The position numbers and the translations under genes are program-made. Shown in pieces: positions 1 to 8,331 of a stretch of 64,000 nt of DNA. Every line of letters begins with the position of its first letter. Positions within the stretch are counted from its first letter, which is position 1. Source of the DNA: Thermoflexaceae bacterium. Lineage in GTDB: Bacteria; Chloroflexota; Dehalococcoidia; Tepidiformales; Tepidiformaceae. Location: positions 1,116,001 through 1,180,000 of the forward strand of contig JABTUD010000001.1 in assembly GCA_015075555.1 (NCBI GenBank), written 5' to 3'. A model generated the notes under the pieces. It saw only the letters and a program-made list of their open reading frames with translations. It made no database searches and was not told where the DNA came from.

Positions 1-1
1 C

Positions 2-694
2 CAGCCCGTTCGCGAGATTGGCGAGGCAATCGCCCGGTACGCGAGGGAGCGGAAGCACCGTGTGCTGTTGCACACCGATGCGGTGCAGGCGCCGGGGTGG
101 ATGGCGCTGGACGTGAACGAGCTTGGGGTCGACGCGCTGAGCATCTCGGCGCACAAGTTCGGGGGGGCGAAGGGCACGGGGGTGCTGTTCTTGCGCCGGG
201 GGACGCCTTTCCGCCCGCTCATCCAGGGCGGCGGGCAGGAGATGCAGAAGCGGGCAGGAACGGAGAACGTGGCGGGCATTGCCGCAGCCGCGGCTGCTCT
301 GCAGGTTTCGAGCAGTGGCATCGGGGAGCGCACGGCGCGGGTGCGGGCTCTGCGCGAGCGCCTTCGCGCGGGGATCCTCGCTCGTCTCCCGGGTTCCCGG
401 GCGAACGGTTGCCAGGAGAACTGCCTGCCCAACAACCTGAATGTTTCGTTCGAAGGAGTCGAGAGCGACCTGCTGGTGGCAGCTCTCGATCGGCGGGGGA
501 TCGCGGCGAGCTCGGGGAGCGCCTGCTCGAACTCGACGTGGGAGCCGTCGCACGTGCTGATGGCGATGGGGGTACCCATCCGGCAGGCGGTGGGCAGCGT
601 TCGCTTCAGCCTGGGCGAAGGCACGACGGCCGGGGAGATCGACCGGGTCATCGACGTGTTGCCGGGGGAAGTGGCGCGCGTGTTGAAAGCCTGA
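2..694 (+). CDS. cysteine desulfurase (NifS/IscS family), 5' truncated by window edge
   Basis: The reading frame is open from base 2 and ends with TGA at 692-694, so the N-terminal part lies outside the window. The visible 230 codons carry the hallmarks of a PLP-dependent cysteine desulfurase, which takes sulfur from L-cysteine for Fe-S cluster and thio-cofactor synthesis. The PLP-contacting HTDAVQA motif is followed by SAHKFGGAKGTG with the Schiff-base lysine, and SSGSACSNS holds the persulfide-forming cysteine. The short loop around that cysteine suggests a group I (IscS/NifS-like) rather than SufS-like enzyme. No Fe-S scaffold gene follows; an acyl-CoA ligase with its own -10 element comes next. 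Confidence 0.93.
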   Translation, partial: QPVREIGEAIARYARERKHRVLLHTDAVQAPGWMALDVNELGVDALSISAHKFGGAKGTGVLFLRRGTPFRPLIQGGGQEMQKRAGTENVAGIAAAAAALQVSSSGIGERTARVRALRERLRAGILARLPGSRANGCQENCLPNNLNVSFEGVESDLLVAALDRRGIAASSGSACSNSTWEPSHVLMAMGVPIRQAVGSVRFSLGEGTTAGEIDRVIDVLPGEVARVLKA

Positions 695-758
695 GCGCCT
701 TCGCGGCGGTGTTCAGTCCACAACCGGGCGCGGGCCCCCGGCGACCCGGGGCGGGTGG

Positions 759-764
759 TAGAAT
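759..764 (+). promoter_or_regulatory. -10 element for the acyl-CoA ligase
   Basis: TAGAAT matches the TATAAT consensus at 5 of 6 positions and lies 33 nt before the ATG at 798. No good -35 box is visible. Placement is inferred from sequence only. Confidence 0.4.
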
Positions 765-797
765 CGCAGCCCAACCACCCCAACTGGAGTGCCCGCC

Positions 798-2363
798 ATG
801 CTCCTGCGCGACATCCTTTCGCACGCTGTGAAGCTCTACCCGGACAAGCCGGCGCTGGCCGACGGCGATGGTACCTTCACATACCGGCAGGCAGACGAGC
901 GCGTGCGGCGGTTGGCCGCCGGGCTGCTGAACCTTGGGCTGAAGCCGGGCGACCACATCGCCATCCTCGCGAACAACTCGCACCGGTACTGGGAAACGTA
1001 CTTCGTTGCCGACATCGCCGGTCTACCGCTGGCGCCACTGAACATCCGGCTGGCCGCACACGAGCTGGAGTTCATCCTGAACGACGGGGAGATCAAGGCG
1101 CTGCTCCTGGGAATGGAGTTCCTGGAGATATACCAGCAGTTCAGGGAGAAGACACCCGGCATCGAACACGTCATCCTCATGAGCGGCGAGACCCGGGATG
1201 GGTTCGTGGACTACGAACGCCTGATAGCGGAGAGCGATCCGCTGCAAGGGTCAGTGCGTGAGTGGTCGGAAGATGACCTGCTGAACCTCTGTTACACGGG
1301 CGGGACCACGGGCCTGCCGAAGGGCGTGATGCTGAGCCAGCGGAACGTGGTTTCGAATGCCATCCATGCGGTGGTGACGTTCGGATTTTCCGACAGGGAC
1401 ACATGGCTGCACGTCGCGCCGATGTTCCACCTTGCGGACGCGTGGGCGTGCTACGCGATCACGATGGTGGGGGGCACGCATTCCTTTGTTTCCGCCTTCA
1501 CCCCCCAGGGAACCCTTGAGGCGATTGAGCGCCACCGTGTGACGAAGACCATCCTGGTGCCAACGATGATCAACTTCCTGGTGAACTTCCCGGGGACGGC
1601 GAAGTACAACACCACTTCGCTCGACCTCATCCTGTTTGGCGCCTCGCCGATGTCCACCGACAGGCTGCTGGCCGCCGTCCGCGTGTTCGGGCCGAAGTTC
1701 TGCCAGGCATACGGAATGACAGAGACTTCGCCACTGCTGACGGGGATGAAGCTCGACTGGATGTGCTACGACGGAAACGAGAACGACATGAGGCGGCTCT
1801 CAAGCTGCGGACGGCAGGTGGCGGGAGTCGATGTGCGGGTGGTGAACGAGGGCGGCGACGACGTGAAGCCGGGTGAAGTTGGAGAGATCATCGCCCGCGG
1901 ACCGAACGTGATGAAGGGGTACTGGAAGCGCCCGAAGGAGACTGCCGAGGCGTTGCAGGGCGGCTACATGCACACGGGCGATGTGGCCACCATCGACCAG
2001 GAGAACTTCATCTACATCGTCGACCGTGCAAAGGACATGATCATCTCGGGCGGGGAGAACGTGTACTCGGTGGAGGTAGAGAACGCGCTTTACGAGCATC
2101 CCGCGGTGCTGGAGGTGGCGGTCATCGGCGTCCCGGATGCGAACTGGGGAGAGGCCGTGCTGGCGGTGGTTGTGCCGAAGGAGGGGGCGAATATCACCGA
2201 GCACGAACTCATTGAGCATTGCCATGGCCTGATAGCAGGCTACAAGTGCCCGAAGAGCGTGATATTCCAGGACACGCCCCTGCCGAAGAGCGGGCCGGGC
2301 AAGATCCTCAAGACAGAACTGCGGAAGCCCTACTGGGAAGGCCGCGAGCGCAAGGTGAACTGA
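798..2363 (+). CDS. long-chain acyl-CoA synthetase (AMP-forming)
   Basis: A 521-residue ANL-superfamily ligase that activates a carboxylic acid with ATP and loads it onto CoA. The P-loop YTGGTTGLPKGVMLS (about residue 165), the YGMTETS adenylate-binding motif, the YMHTGDVATID hinge region and the C-terminal GKILKTELR with the catalytic lysine are all present, so it should be active. Length is typical of the family. The ATG at 798 is chosen over the GTG at 789 because GGAG at 786-789 sits 8 nt before it. It leads a run of co-directional genes to 6290. Acyl substrate length cannot be read from sequence. Confidence 0.93.
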   Translation: MLLRDILSHAVKLYPDKPALADGDGTFTYRQADERVRRLAAGLLNLGLKPGDHIAILANNSHRYWETYFVADIAGLPLAPLNIRLAAHELEFILNDGEIKALLLGMEFLEIYQQFREKTPGIEHVILMSGETRDGFVDYERLIAESDPLQGSVREWSEDDLLNLCYTGGTTGLPKGVMLSQRNVVSNAIHAVVTFGFSDRDTWLHVAPMFHLADAWACYAITMVGGTHSFVSAFTPQGTLEAIERHRVTKTILVPTMINFLVNFPGTAKYNTTSLDLILFGASPMSTDRLLAAVRVFGPKFCQAYGMTETSPLLTGMKLDWMCYDGNENDMRRLSSCGRQVAGVDVRVVNEGGDDVKPGEVGEIIARGPNVMKGYWKRPKETAEALQGGYMHTGDVATIDQENFIYIVDRAKDMIISGGENVYSVEVENALYEHPAVLEVAVIGVPDANWGEAVLAVVVPKEGANITEHELIEHCHGLIAGYKCPKSVIFQDTPLPKSGPGKILKTELRKPYWEGRERKVN

Positions 2364-2374
2364 GAGGAAGGCCA

Positions 2375-3787
2375 ATGACAACGATCACACTGCCATTTGG
2401 GGAGGGCACCATCGCGGCAGAGATGCCGGAGAGGGCGCGGACCATCGGGCTGCCCGCTCCGGGGAGCGGGGGCGGGGCGGGTCAAACGCGCGAGGAGCGC
2501 GAGCAGGCCGTCATCACCGCACTGGCCAATCCGCTCGGGCTTGCGCGGATCAGGGATGCGGTGCGTCCGGGTGCACGGGTGCTGATCGCGTTCGACGACC
2601 CGACGGTGCGAGGCAGCGGCGATATCCGGGAAGTAATCATCGAGGCGTGCCTGGCGGAGCTGCGGGCGGCAGGAATCGGCGAGAAAGACGTGTCGCTTCT
2701 TTGCGCGAACGCGCTGCACAGGAAGTTCACGCATGATGAGCTCGCGCGCGACATCGGCGAGGGGCTGGTGGAGCGGTTTCGCAACCGGCTGACCTGCCAC
2801 GACGCCGAGGACTGGGCGAACATCGTTAGCTTCGGGACCACGGCAAGCGGGTTCCATGCCGACCTGCTCAGGGCAGCCGCCGAGGCGGACCTCACGGTCT
2901 ATGTGAACGCAGGATGCTTCCTGGGATTCAGCGGGGGATGGAAATCGATCGCCGTGGGGCTGGCGACATGGCGGTCGATCCGCAGCACGCACACGCCCGA
3001 CGGAATGTCGATGTCGGTGCGGCATAATCGCATGCACGCCGTGCTCGACGAGATCGGTGAGCACATCGAGGCGAAACTGGGGAAGCGGTTCTTCAAGGTG
3101 GAAACGGTTATGGCCAACGCCACCACAATCGGGGGAATCTGGGCCGGGGGCGTGCGCGAGACGCGAGCGGCAGCGCTGGAGTACCTGGAGAAGCGCAATC
3201 CTCCCCGGCGGAGCGCCTCACCCGAGCGTGCGGACGTGGTGGTGTACGGCGTCGCCGACACGAGCCCGTACGCCGTTTTCGCGCGGCCGAATCCGATCCT
3301 GACGCTCATCTCATCGGGCCTCGGGTACCAGGGTGGATATATCGAAGCCCTGGGCAAGCCCGGGTGCACCGTGATCATGGCCACCCCGGCGCGCGACGAG
3401 TGGGACATGGAGCATCACCCGGCCTATCGCGAGGCATGGAACACCGTGTTCCCGGGCCACCGCGATGCCTACGAGATTGACGGGCGCTTCGTAGACGAGT
3501 TCGCGGCGAAGCCGGAGTACATAGACCGGTATCGCAACGGCGTGGCATTCCACCCGGTGCACGCCATCCTGGCAACCCAGCCGCTGCGGCGGCTGAAGCA
3601 CGCAGGGCGTGTGATCGTGGCCGGGGCCGAGGACCGGGCCGTCCCCGCACACGTGGGCTTTGAGAGCGCCCCCACAGTCGAGGATGCGCTGAGACAGGCG
3701 GAGTCTGTCCACGGGCCCGAGTGCTCGGTGGTGGCAATCGGGATGGCCGGCGACCCCGTTGCGTCGCCGCGAAGCGTCCGGCTGTAG
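2375..3787 (+). CDS. LarA-like (DUF2088) nickel-pincer racemase family protein
   Basis: A 470-residue protein with the layout of the lactate-racemase family LarA, whose members use a nickel-pincer nucleotide to racemise or epimerise 2-hydroxyacids. Visible family marks are ALHRKFTHDEL (His region of the N-domain) and GFSGGWKS, where the lysine corresponds to the cofactor-tethering Lys of LarA. The His that normally precedes the GFSGG block as PH..AGFSGG is not there (the text reads AGCFLGFSGG), so chemistry may differ. The ATG is 11 nt after the ligase stop with GAGAGGAAGG as ribosome site. No larB, larC or larE is in the window. Substrate unknown. Confidence 0.78.
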   Translation: MTTITLPFGEGTIAAEMPERARTIGLPAPGSGGGAGQTREEREQAVITALANPLGLARIRDAVRPGARVLIAFDDPTVRGSGDIREVIIEACLAELRAAGIGEKDVSLLCANALHRKFTHDELARDIGEGLVERFRNRLTCHDAEDWANIVSFGTTASGFHADLLRAAAEADLTVYVNAGCFLGFSGGWKSIAVGLATWRSIRSTHTPDGMSMSVRHNRMHAVLDEIGEHIEAKLGKRFFKVETVMANATTIGGIWAGGVRETRAAALEYLEKRNPPRRSASPERADVVVYGVADTSPYAVFARPNPILTLISSGLGYQGGYIEALGKPGCTVIMATPARDEWDMEHHPAYREAWNTVFPGHRDAYEIDGRFVDEFAAKPEYIDRYRNGVAFHPVHAILATQPLRRLKHAGRVIVAGAEDRAVPAHVGFESAPTVEDALRQAESVHGPECSVVAIGMAGDPVASPRSVRL

Positions 3788-3849
3788 CAGGTTGATCGGC
3801 CACTGGCGCCGGCCAGGGACTCAGGTGACCCGGAATCGAGGTTAGAGAA

Positions 3850-4887
3850 GTGACCGAAGAAGGTCTTGCCCGGCTGATCGATGCCGGGGCGCTTGCCCGC
3901 TGGATAGAGGCCAATGTCCCCGGAGAACCCGGGCCGATAGACGTGCAGAAGCATGTCGCGGGCTTTTCGAACGAGACCTTTTTCGTCACCAGGGGGAATG
4001 AACGATGGGTCATGAGGCGCCCTCCACGGGGCCCCTTGCTGCCAACGGCGCACGACGTCATTCGTGAGTACCGGTTCATCTCGGCGCTTCACGGGAAGGC
4101 GAGGGTGCCGCGGCCGGTCGCGGTCTGCGAGGACGCCGGGGTGATCGGTGCACCGTTCTACCTCATGGAGCGGATAGAGGGAGCGGTACTGCGAGCGGAG
4201 CTGCCCGCGGCCTACGAAGGCGTTCCCGGGCGAAGAGGAGTGGGCGAGGAGCTCATCGACACACTCGCTGAGCTGCATGCGGTGGACTGGCAGGCGGCCG
4301 GAATCCCGGGCAGGGGCGAGAACTACATCGAGAGGCAACTGGGGCGGTGGAGCAGGCAATGGGAGCTCACGCGTCCCCGGACGCGCGAGCTCGCGGGGCT
4401 CGACGCGGTCACTTCGTGGCTGGGTGAGCATCTTCCGGCGCCGGGCGCGGTAACGGTGGTTCACGGCGACTACAAGCTGGACAACGTGATTTTCTCGAAC
4501 ACGGAGCCCCGGGCGCTCGCCATCCTCGACTGGGAGATGGCGACCGTGGGCGACCCGCTTGCGGACCTCGGATGGCTGCTTTCGTACTGGGGCCCGGTCG
4601 ATGACCAGCCACCACCGGGCCAGGAGCTCATCGGCGAGCTGACGCGGGAGCCGGGCTTCCCATCGATCGAAGAGATGCTGGCGCGTTACGAGGCGAAGAG
4701 CGGCCGCTCGATGCGGGACTTCGCGTTCTACCATGTGCTGGCCGTGTATAAGCTGGCGATCATCCTGGAGGGGCTCTACATGCATTACCTGGAGGCAACT
4801 GCCTCGAACCCCGATTCGGCGAAGTTCGAGTGGTACGTGCCGATGCTCATCGGGCGGATGCAACGGCTCATGAAGGCTGGGAACTGA
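3850..4887 (+). CDS. phosphotransferase family protein (APH/ACAD10-like)
   Basis: A 345-residue small-molecule kinase of the aminoglycoside-phosphotransferase fold, close in layout to the bacterial relatives of the ACAD10/11 kinase domain that usually accompany acyl-CoA genes. The Brenner motif [12 protein letters not shown] supplies the catalytic Asp and metal ligand Asn, and [18 protein letters not shown] is the DFG-equivalent. The start is GTG with GAGG about 9 nt upstream. The stop TGA overlaps the next ATG by one base (TGATG), so the two are translationally coupled. Acting on hydroxyacyl-CoA or a related alcohol is an inference from the neighbourhood, not antibiotic resistance. Confidence 0.85.
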   Translation: MTEEGLARLIDAGALARWIEANVPGEPGPIDVQKHVAGFSNETFFVTRGNERWVMRRPPRGPLLPTAHDVIREYRFISALHGKARVPRPVAVCEDAGVIGAPFYLMERIEGAVLRAELPAAYEGVPGRRGVGEELIDTLAELHAVDWQAAGIPGRGENYIERQLGRWSRQWELTRPRTRELAGLDAVTSWLGEHLPAPGAVTVVHGDYKLDNVIFSNTEPRALAILDWEMATVGDPLADLGWLLSYWGPVDDQPPPGQELIGELTREPGFPSIEEMLARYEAKSGRSMRDFAFYHVLAVYKLAIILEGLYMHYLEATASNPDSAKFEWYVPMLIGRMQRLMKAGN

Positions 4888-5891
4888 TGGCAGAAAAGCG
4901 CATCTCACTTTCGGTGCCGATGGACGGCTTCCTTATCTCGGAACACGTGGAGCTTGCACGAGAGGCGGAGAGACTGGGGTATACCGACGCCTGGTCGTAC
5001 GAGGTGGACGGGACAGACTGCTTCGCGCCGCTGGCGGTCATCGGCGCTTCAACCGATCTGCGGGTGGGGACGGCGATCGCGAACGTCTATACGCGCGGCC
5101 CGGCGACGCTCGCGCAGTGCGCCCTCGGAGTGGCGGAGGCCGCCCCCGGACGGTTCGTGCTGGGAATCGGAACCGGTTCCCAGCCGATCGTGGAGATGTG
5201 GAACGGGGGTACCTTCTATAGGCCCCTGACCCGGGTGAGGGAGATGGTTGCGTTCCTGCGGCAGGCGCTTGCGGGCGAGCGCGTGATGTTCGAAGGGAAG
5301 ACTTTTTCGGTGAACGGGTTCCGGCTATCACGGCCAGCGCCGGCGCCGATTCCCATCCAGGTGGCCGCGCTGCGCGAGAACATGCTTCGGCTGGCGGGCG
5401 AGGTGGCTGACGGATGCATCATCAACTGGCTTTCCGCGGAGGACGTCAGGAAGTCGGTGGGCGTGGTGCGCGAGGCGGCGAAGGCAGCGGGCCGTGACCC
5501 TGCCAGCGTGGAGATAACGGCGCGGCTGATGATGGTGATCGACCCCGTAACGCAAGAGGCCGACCTCTTCGCGCGGCGGCACATCAACGGCTACCTGAAC
5601 GTTCCCGTCTACAAGGAGTTCCACCGCTGGCTGGGGCGCGGGCCGGCCCTGCAGGCGATGTGGGACGCCTGGGACGCCGGCGACCGGCGGGGGGCCGTGG
5701 CGGCGATCCCGGCCCATACAGTGGACGAGGTGATCGTGCGGGGGACGCCCGCGGAGCGGCGCGAGCACGTGGAGCGTTACCTCGACGCCGGCGTGGACAC
5801 GGCCTTCCTGATGTTCCTCACCGGCGAGACCGACCCCCAGCGCAAGCGCGAGGTGATCCTGCAGGCGATGCGCGAAATGGCGCCGCGGTAG
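4887..5891 (+). CDS. LLM-class (luciferase-like) F420-dependent oxidoreductase
   Basis: A 334-residue TIM-barrel flavin/F420 enzyme of the bacterial luciferase superfamily. The N-terminal AREAERLGYTDAWSYE block, the LRVGTAIANVYTRGPATLA strand and VLGIGTGSQPIVE cofactor loop are characteristic. Members with this length and without a reductase partner usually take hydride from F420H2; no F420 biosynthesis gene confirms that here. It is coupled to the upstream kinase through TGATG and followed 12 nt later by a VOC protein, so it belongs to the acyl-CoA/hydroxyacid run. A second LLM enzyme lies at the right end of the window. Confidence 0.88.
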   Translation: MAEKRISLSVPMDGFLISEHVELAREAERLGYTDAWSYEVDGTDCFAPLAVIGASTDLRVGTAIANVYTRGPATLAQCALGVAEAAPGRFVLGIGTGSQPIVEMWNGGTFYRPLTRVREMVAFLRQALAGERVMFEGKTFSVNGFRLSRPAPAPIPIQVAALRENMLRLAGEVADGCIINWLSAEDVRKSVGVVREAAKAAGRDPASVEITARLMMVIDPVTQEADLFARRHINGYLNVPVYKEFHRWLGRGPALQAMWDAWDAGDRRGAVAAIPAHTVDEVIVRGTPAERREHVERYLDAGVDTAFLMFLTGETDPQRKREVILQAMREMAPR

Positions 5892-5903
5892 GGGAACGGG
5901 CGC

Positions 5904-6290
5904 ATGGGCGAAACGCTGTTTGTGCTCTACGTGCGTGACCAGGCGGCGGCCACCAGGTTCTACGCGAGCGTGCTGGAAGCCGAGCCCGTACTTGACGTCC
6001 CGGGGATGACCCAGTTCGCACTCCCCGGCTGCCTGCTGGGCCTGATGCCTGAGGACGGCATCAAGCGGATCCTGGGGTCGCGACTGCCCGACCCCGTGCG
6101 GGGGACCGGGATCCCTCGAGCCGAGGTATACCTGGTGGTCGACGACCCGGCCGGCCACTACGCGCGGGCGCTGGCGGCAGGCGCAACCGGGGTCAGCCCG
6201 CTGCTGAGACGGGACTGGGGAGATGATGCGGCCTACAGCATGGACCCCGACGGGCACGTGCTCGCCTTCGCGCGCAAGAGCAACGGATGA
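5904..6290 (+). CDS. VOC (glyoxalase/bleomycin-resistance fold) protein
   Basis: A 128-residue single VOC unit with two beta-alpha-beta-beta-beta modules. FVLYVRDQAAATRFYASVL is the typical opening strand-helix, and YSMDPDGHVLAFA the typical closing strand with an acidic metal-ligand candidate. A GGGGA ribosome site precedes the ATG. It is last in the run starting at 798 and converges on tldE. VOC proteins range from isomerases to dioxygenases and binding proteins, so only the fold is assigned. Confidence 0.8.
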   Translation: MGETLFVLYVRDQAAATRFYASVLEAEPVLDVPGMTQFALPGCLLGLMPEDGIKRILGSRLPDPVRGTGIPRAEVYLVVDDPAGHYARALAAGATGVSPLLRRDWGDDAAYSMDPDGHVLAFARKSNG

Positions 6291-6305
6291 GCGGCGCGAG
6301 CAGGG

Positions 6306-7658
6306 TCAGAGGCCGGAAACGGTCATCCGGCTGACCCGTACGGTGGGAGCAGCCGACGAACCGAACCATGCGAGGTCATCGCCGACGGCGTCAATCGCGG
6401 CGAGCATGTCGGGCAGCCGGCCAGAGATGTTGACCTCGGTCACCGGGAAAGAGAGGCGGCCGTTTTCGATCCAGAAGCCGGCAGCGCCGCGCGAGTAGTC
6501 TCCGGTGGTGGGATTGTATCCTGGCCCCATCACGGAGGTGACGTAGAAGCCTTCATCGACCCCGGCAAGGACGTCCGCAGGGGAGGCTGTTCCGGGCCGG
6601 AAGACGAGGTTGGAGCTGCCTGGCTGGGGCAGCGATTCGACACTCCGCGTGGCGCTGCCAGTGGTGGCCGCACCCGCACGCCGGGCAGTGTAGACATCGA
6701 AAAGGAACCCCTGGAAGACGCCCGCGTCGAAGAGCGGGGTAGCGCGTGAAGCCACGCCTTCGCCGTCGAAGGGGCGCGAACCGGTGCGGCCGGGCTCTGA
6801 GGGATCATCGACGATGTTGACGAGTGGAGATCCCACGGTCTCGTCCGCGCGCGACGCCAGGAAAGTGGCCCTCCGGTAGAGCGCCGCTCCACTGACCGCG
6901 ATGGCTACATCGCGAAGGAGCCCGGCTGTCATCATGGGTTCGAAGACCACGGGAACCTGCCTGGTGCCCACCTTGCGGGCGCCAAGTTGGTCAATGGCGC
7001 GGCGCGCGGCGATACGGCCGATCTCAGCCGGGTCGGGGAGGCGGTGGAGGCTGCGCTCACTGGCGAACCAGTAGGCGTTGCGCTTCTTCCCATCGGCATC
7101 ATCGGCCATGACCTGGGCGGTGATGGAGACACCCGTAGCGGGATAGCTGGCTGCAAACCCGAGGGAGTTGGCGAGCGCCACTTGCCCGACGCGTGTGGAG
7201 AGCGAGGCGCCGTCGGAGTTGGTGATGCGGGGGTCGAATCCCAGGGCGGCGGCCTCGCAGGCGTGGGCCATGCTCAGCTTCGCTTCGGTGGTCAGCCCCT
7301 CCAGGCTCTCATCGAAGAGCTGCAAACCATGGGCGCCACCGCGGGCGAAGAGCGATGGTTCGGGGAGGCCAGCGAACGGGTCCGGGGCGGAGATGTTCGC
7401 CAGTTCGACGGTCTCGCGAGCGAGGCGTTCGAGCGCGGCATCGGAGAGATCGGAGGTGGACGAGACGGCCGTGCGTCCGCCATTGATGACGCGCAGACCG
7501 AGCGAGCGGGAACCGGCTTCGATGAGCTTCTCGGTTTCGCCGAGGCGGACGGTAACGTTGGATTCGTCGTAGGAGACGGCGTAGACGTCACACTGCTCGG
7601 CGCCGTGGCGGCGGGCGAGCTCGACCAGGCGGGTGGCGGTATCAAGGAGCGGGGTCAT
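6306..7658 (-). CDS. pmbA: metalloprotease-family subunit TldE (PmbA)
   Basis: A 450-residue member of the TldD/PmbA family, the partner (TldE) that lacks the zinc motif and forms a heterodimeric peptidase with TldD. The family N-domain (LGLRVINGGRTAVSSTSDLS) and the C-terminal beta-rich domain with ALYRRATFLASRADETVGSPLVNIVDD are clear. The ATG at 7658 overlaps the hepT stop as ATGA, so translation is coupled to the toxin gene rather than directly to tldD, its natural partner. The complex processes peptide modifiers such as microcin B17 and the CcdA antitoxin in E. coli, which makes the toxin-antitoxin pair between the two subunits noteworthy. Confidence 0.9.
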   Translation of the reverse strand: MTPLLDTATRLVELARRHGAEQCDVYAVSYDESNVTVRLGETEKLIEAGSRSLGLRVINGGRTAVSSTSDLSDAALERLARETVELANISAPDPFAGLPEPSLFARGGAHGLQLFDESLEGLTTEAKLSMAHACEAAALGFDPRITNSDGASLSTRVGQVALANSLGFAASYPATGVSITAQVMADDADGKKRNAYWFASERSLHRLPDPAEIGRIAARRAIDQLGARKVGTRQVPVVFEPMMTAGLLRDVAIAVSGAALYRRATFLASRADETVGSPLVNIVDDPSEPGRTGSRPFDGEGVASRATPLFDAGVFQGFLFDVYTARRAGAATTGSATRSVESLPQPGSSNLVFRPGTASPADVLAGVDEGFYVTSVMGPGYNPTTGDYSRGAAGFWIENGRLSFPVTEVNISGRLPDMLAAIDAVGDDLAWFGSSAAPTVRVSRMTVSGL

Positions 7659-8005
7659 GGCGCGGGGTCCTCGCGTTCGAGCAGGCGCTCCAGAAGTTCG
7701 ATGAGCGACGCGACATCGCTTGTCGCGGTGTCCCAGGTCAGGTAGAGGTCGATACCGTCGTATCCGTGGATGGGGAGATTGCGCATCCCGGCCATGCGAC
7801 CCCACGGAAGGTTGGGAAGGCTATTCCGTACCTCCTCAGAGACACGCCGCGCAGCCTCGCCGATGATCTCGATTCGGCGAATGACGGAGTCCTGGAATTG
7901 AATGTCGTCCACGAATTCGTCGAACGTCCTGCCACTCACGCACCGAGCGACAGGGCGAGCAGAAATCAGCATGTCGCGCAACGAGTCGCTGTCACGCTGC
8001 AGCAT
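7655..8005 (-). CDS. HepT-like ribonuclease toxin (DUF86)
   Basis: A 116-residue helical HEPN protein of the HepT family. The end of the catalytic helix reads RNLPIHGYDGIDLYLTWD, which fits the RX4HXY motif of HEPN RNases: Arg and His for catalysis, Tyr as the site AMPylated by the MntA antitoxin. The ATG at 8005 is preferred over a TTG at 8011. The start overlaps the end of mntA by 14 bp and the stop overlaps the tldE start as ATGA. Position between tldD and tldE in one minus-strand unit means toxin and protease subunits share a transcript. Confidence 0.87.
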   Translation of the reverse strand: MLQRDSDSLRDMLISARPVARCVSGRTFDEFVDDIQFQDSVIRRIEIIGEAARRVSEEVRNSLPNLPWGRMAGMRNLPIHGYDGIDLYLTWDTATSDVASLIELLERLLEREDPAP

Positions 8006-8309
8006 AGACAATTCGGGCGGACTGGAGGACGTGAGTCCGGCGTGGGATGTTCAGGCTGTGTTCGATTCCTCTGCGACTCACCAGATCAACCTCGCGGCCA
8101 AGGATGGCCGCCATCTCGTCCTGCATGTCGACGAAGTCAAGAAGGGTCCAGTGTGCCTCCGGGGCAAAGGAAACGAGAACATCGACGTCGCTGTCGGGCC
8201 GGAAGTCATCGCGGAGGACCGAGCCGAAAAGTGCAAGCTCGGAGATCATCCACTTCTGGCAGCAGGCGGCGATGGCATCCATCGGGAGGGGGATGCGGAC
8301 GCCCTCCAT
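7992..8309 (-). CDS. MntA-like nucleotidyltransferase antitoxin
   Basis: A 105-residue minimal nucleotidyltransferase. LFGSVLRDDFRPDSDVDVLV carries the GSX10DXD signature with both metal-binding aspartates of the MNT fold. Proteins of this type neutralise the adjacent HepT by adding AMP to its RX4HXY tyrosine. The ATG at 8309 begins 22 nt after the tldD stop; a GTG at 8315 is an alternative. No clear ribosome site precedes it, suggesting coupling to tldD. The order antitoxin-then-toxin with overlapping ends is the normal MntA-HepT layout. Confidence 0.87.
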   Translation of the reverse strand: MEGVRIPLPMDAIAACCQKWMISELALFGSVLRDDFRPDSDVDVLVSFAPEAHWTLLDFVDMQDEMAAILGREVDLVSRRGIEHSLNIPRRTHVLQSARIVYAAA

Positions 8310-8331
8310 GTTCACAAGATCGGAAGCGGGC

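Noticed and set aside
3850-4887. Aminoglycoside resistance kinase
   Set aside because: The sequence resembles ACAD10-type kinases and its neighbours are acyl-CoA and hydroxyacid genes.
5904-6290. VOC protein as a fosfomycin or bleomycin resistance gene
   Set aside because: Only the fold is shared; the neighbourhood is metabolic and no resistance-specific motif is visible.
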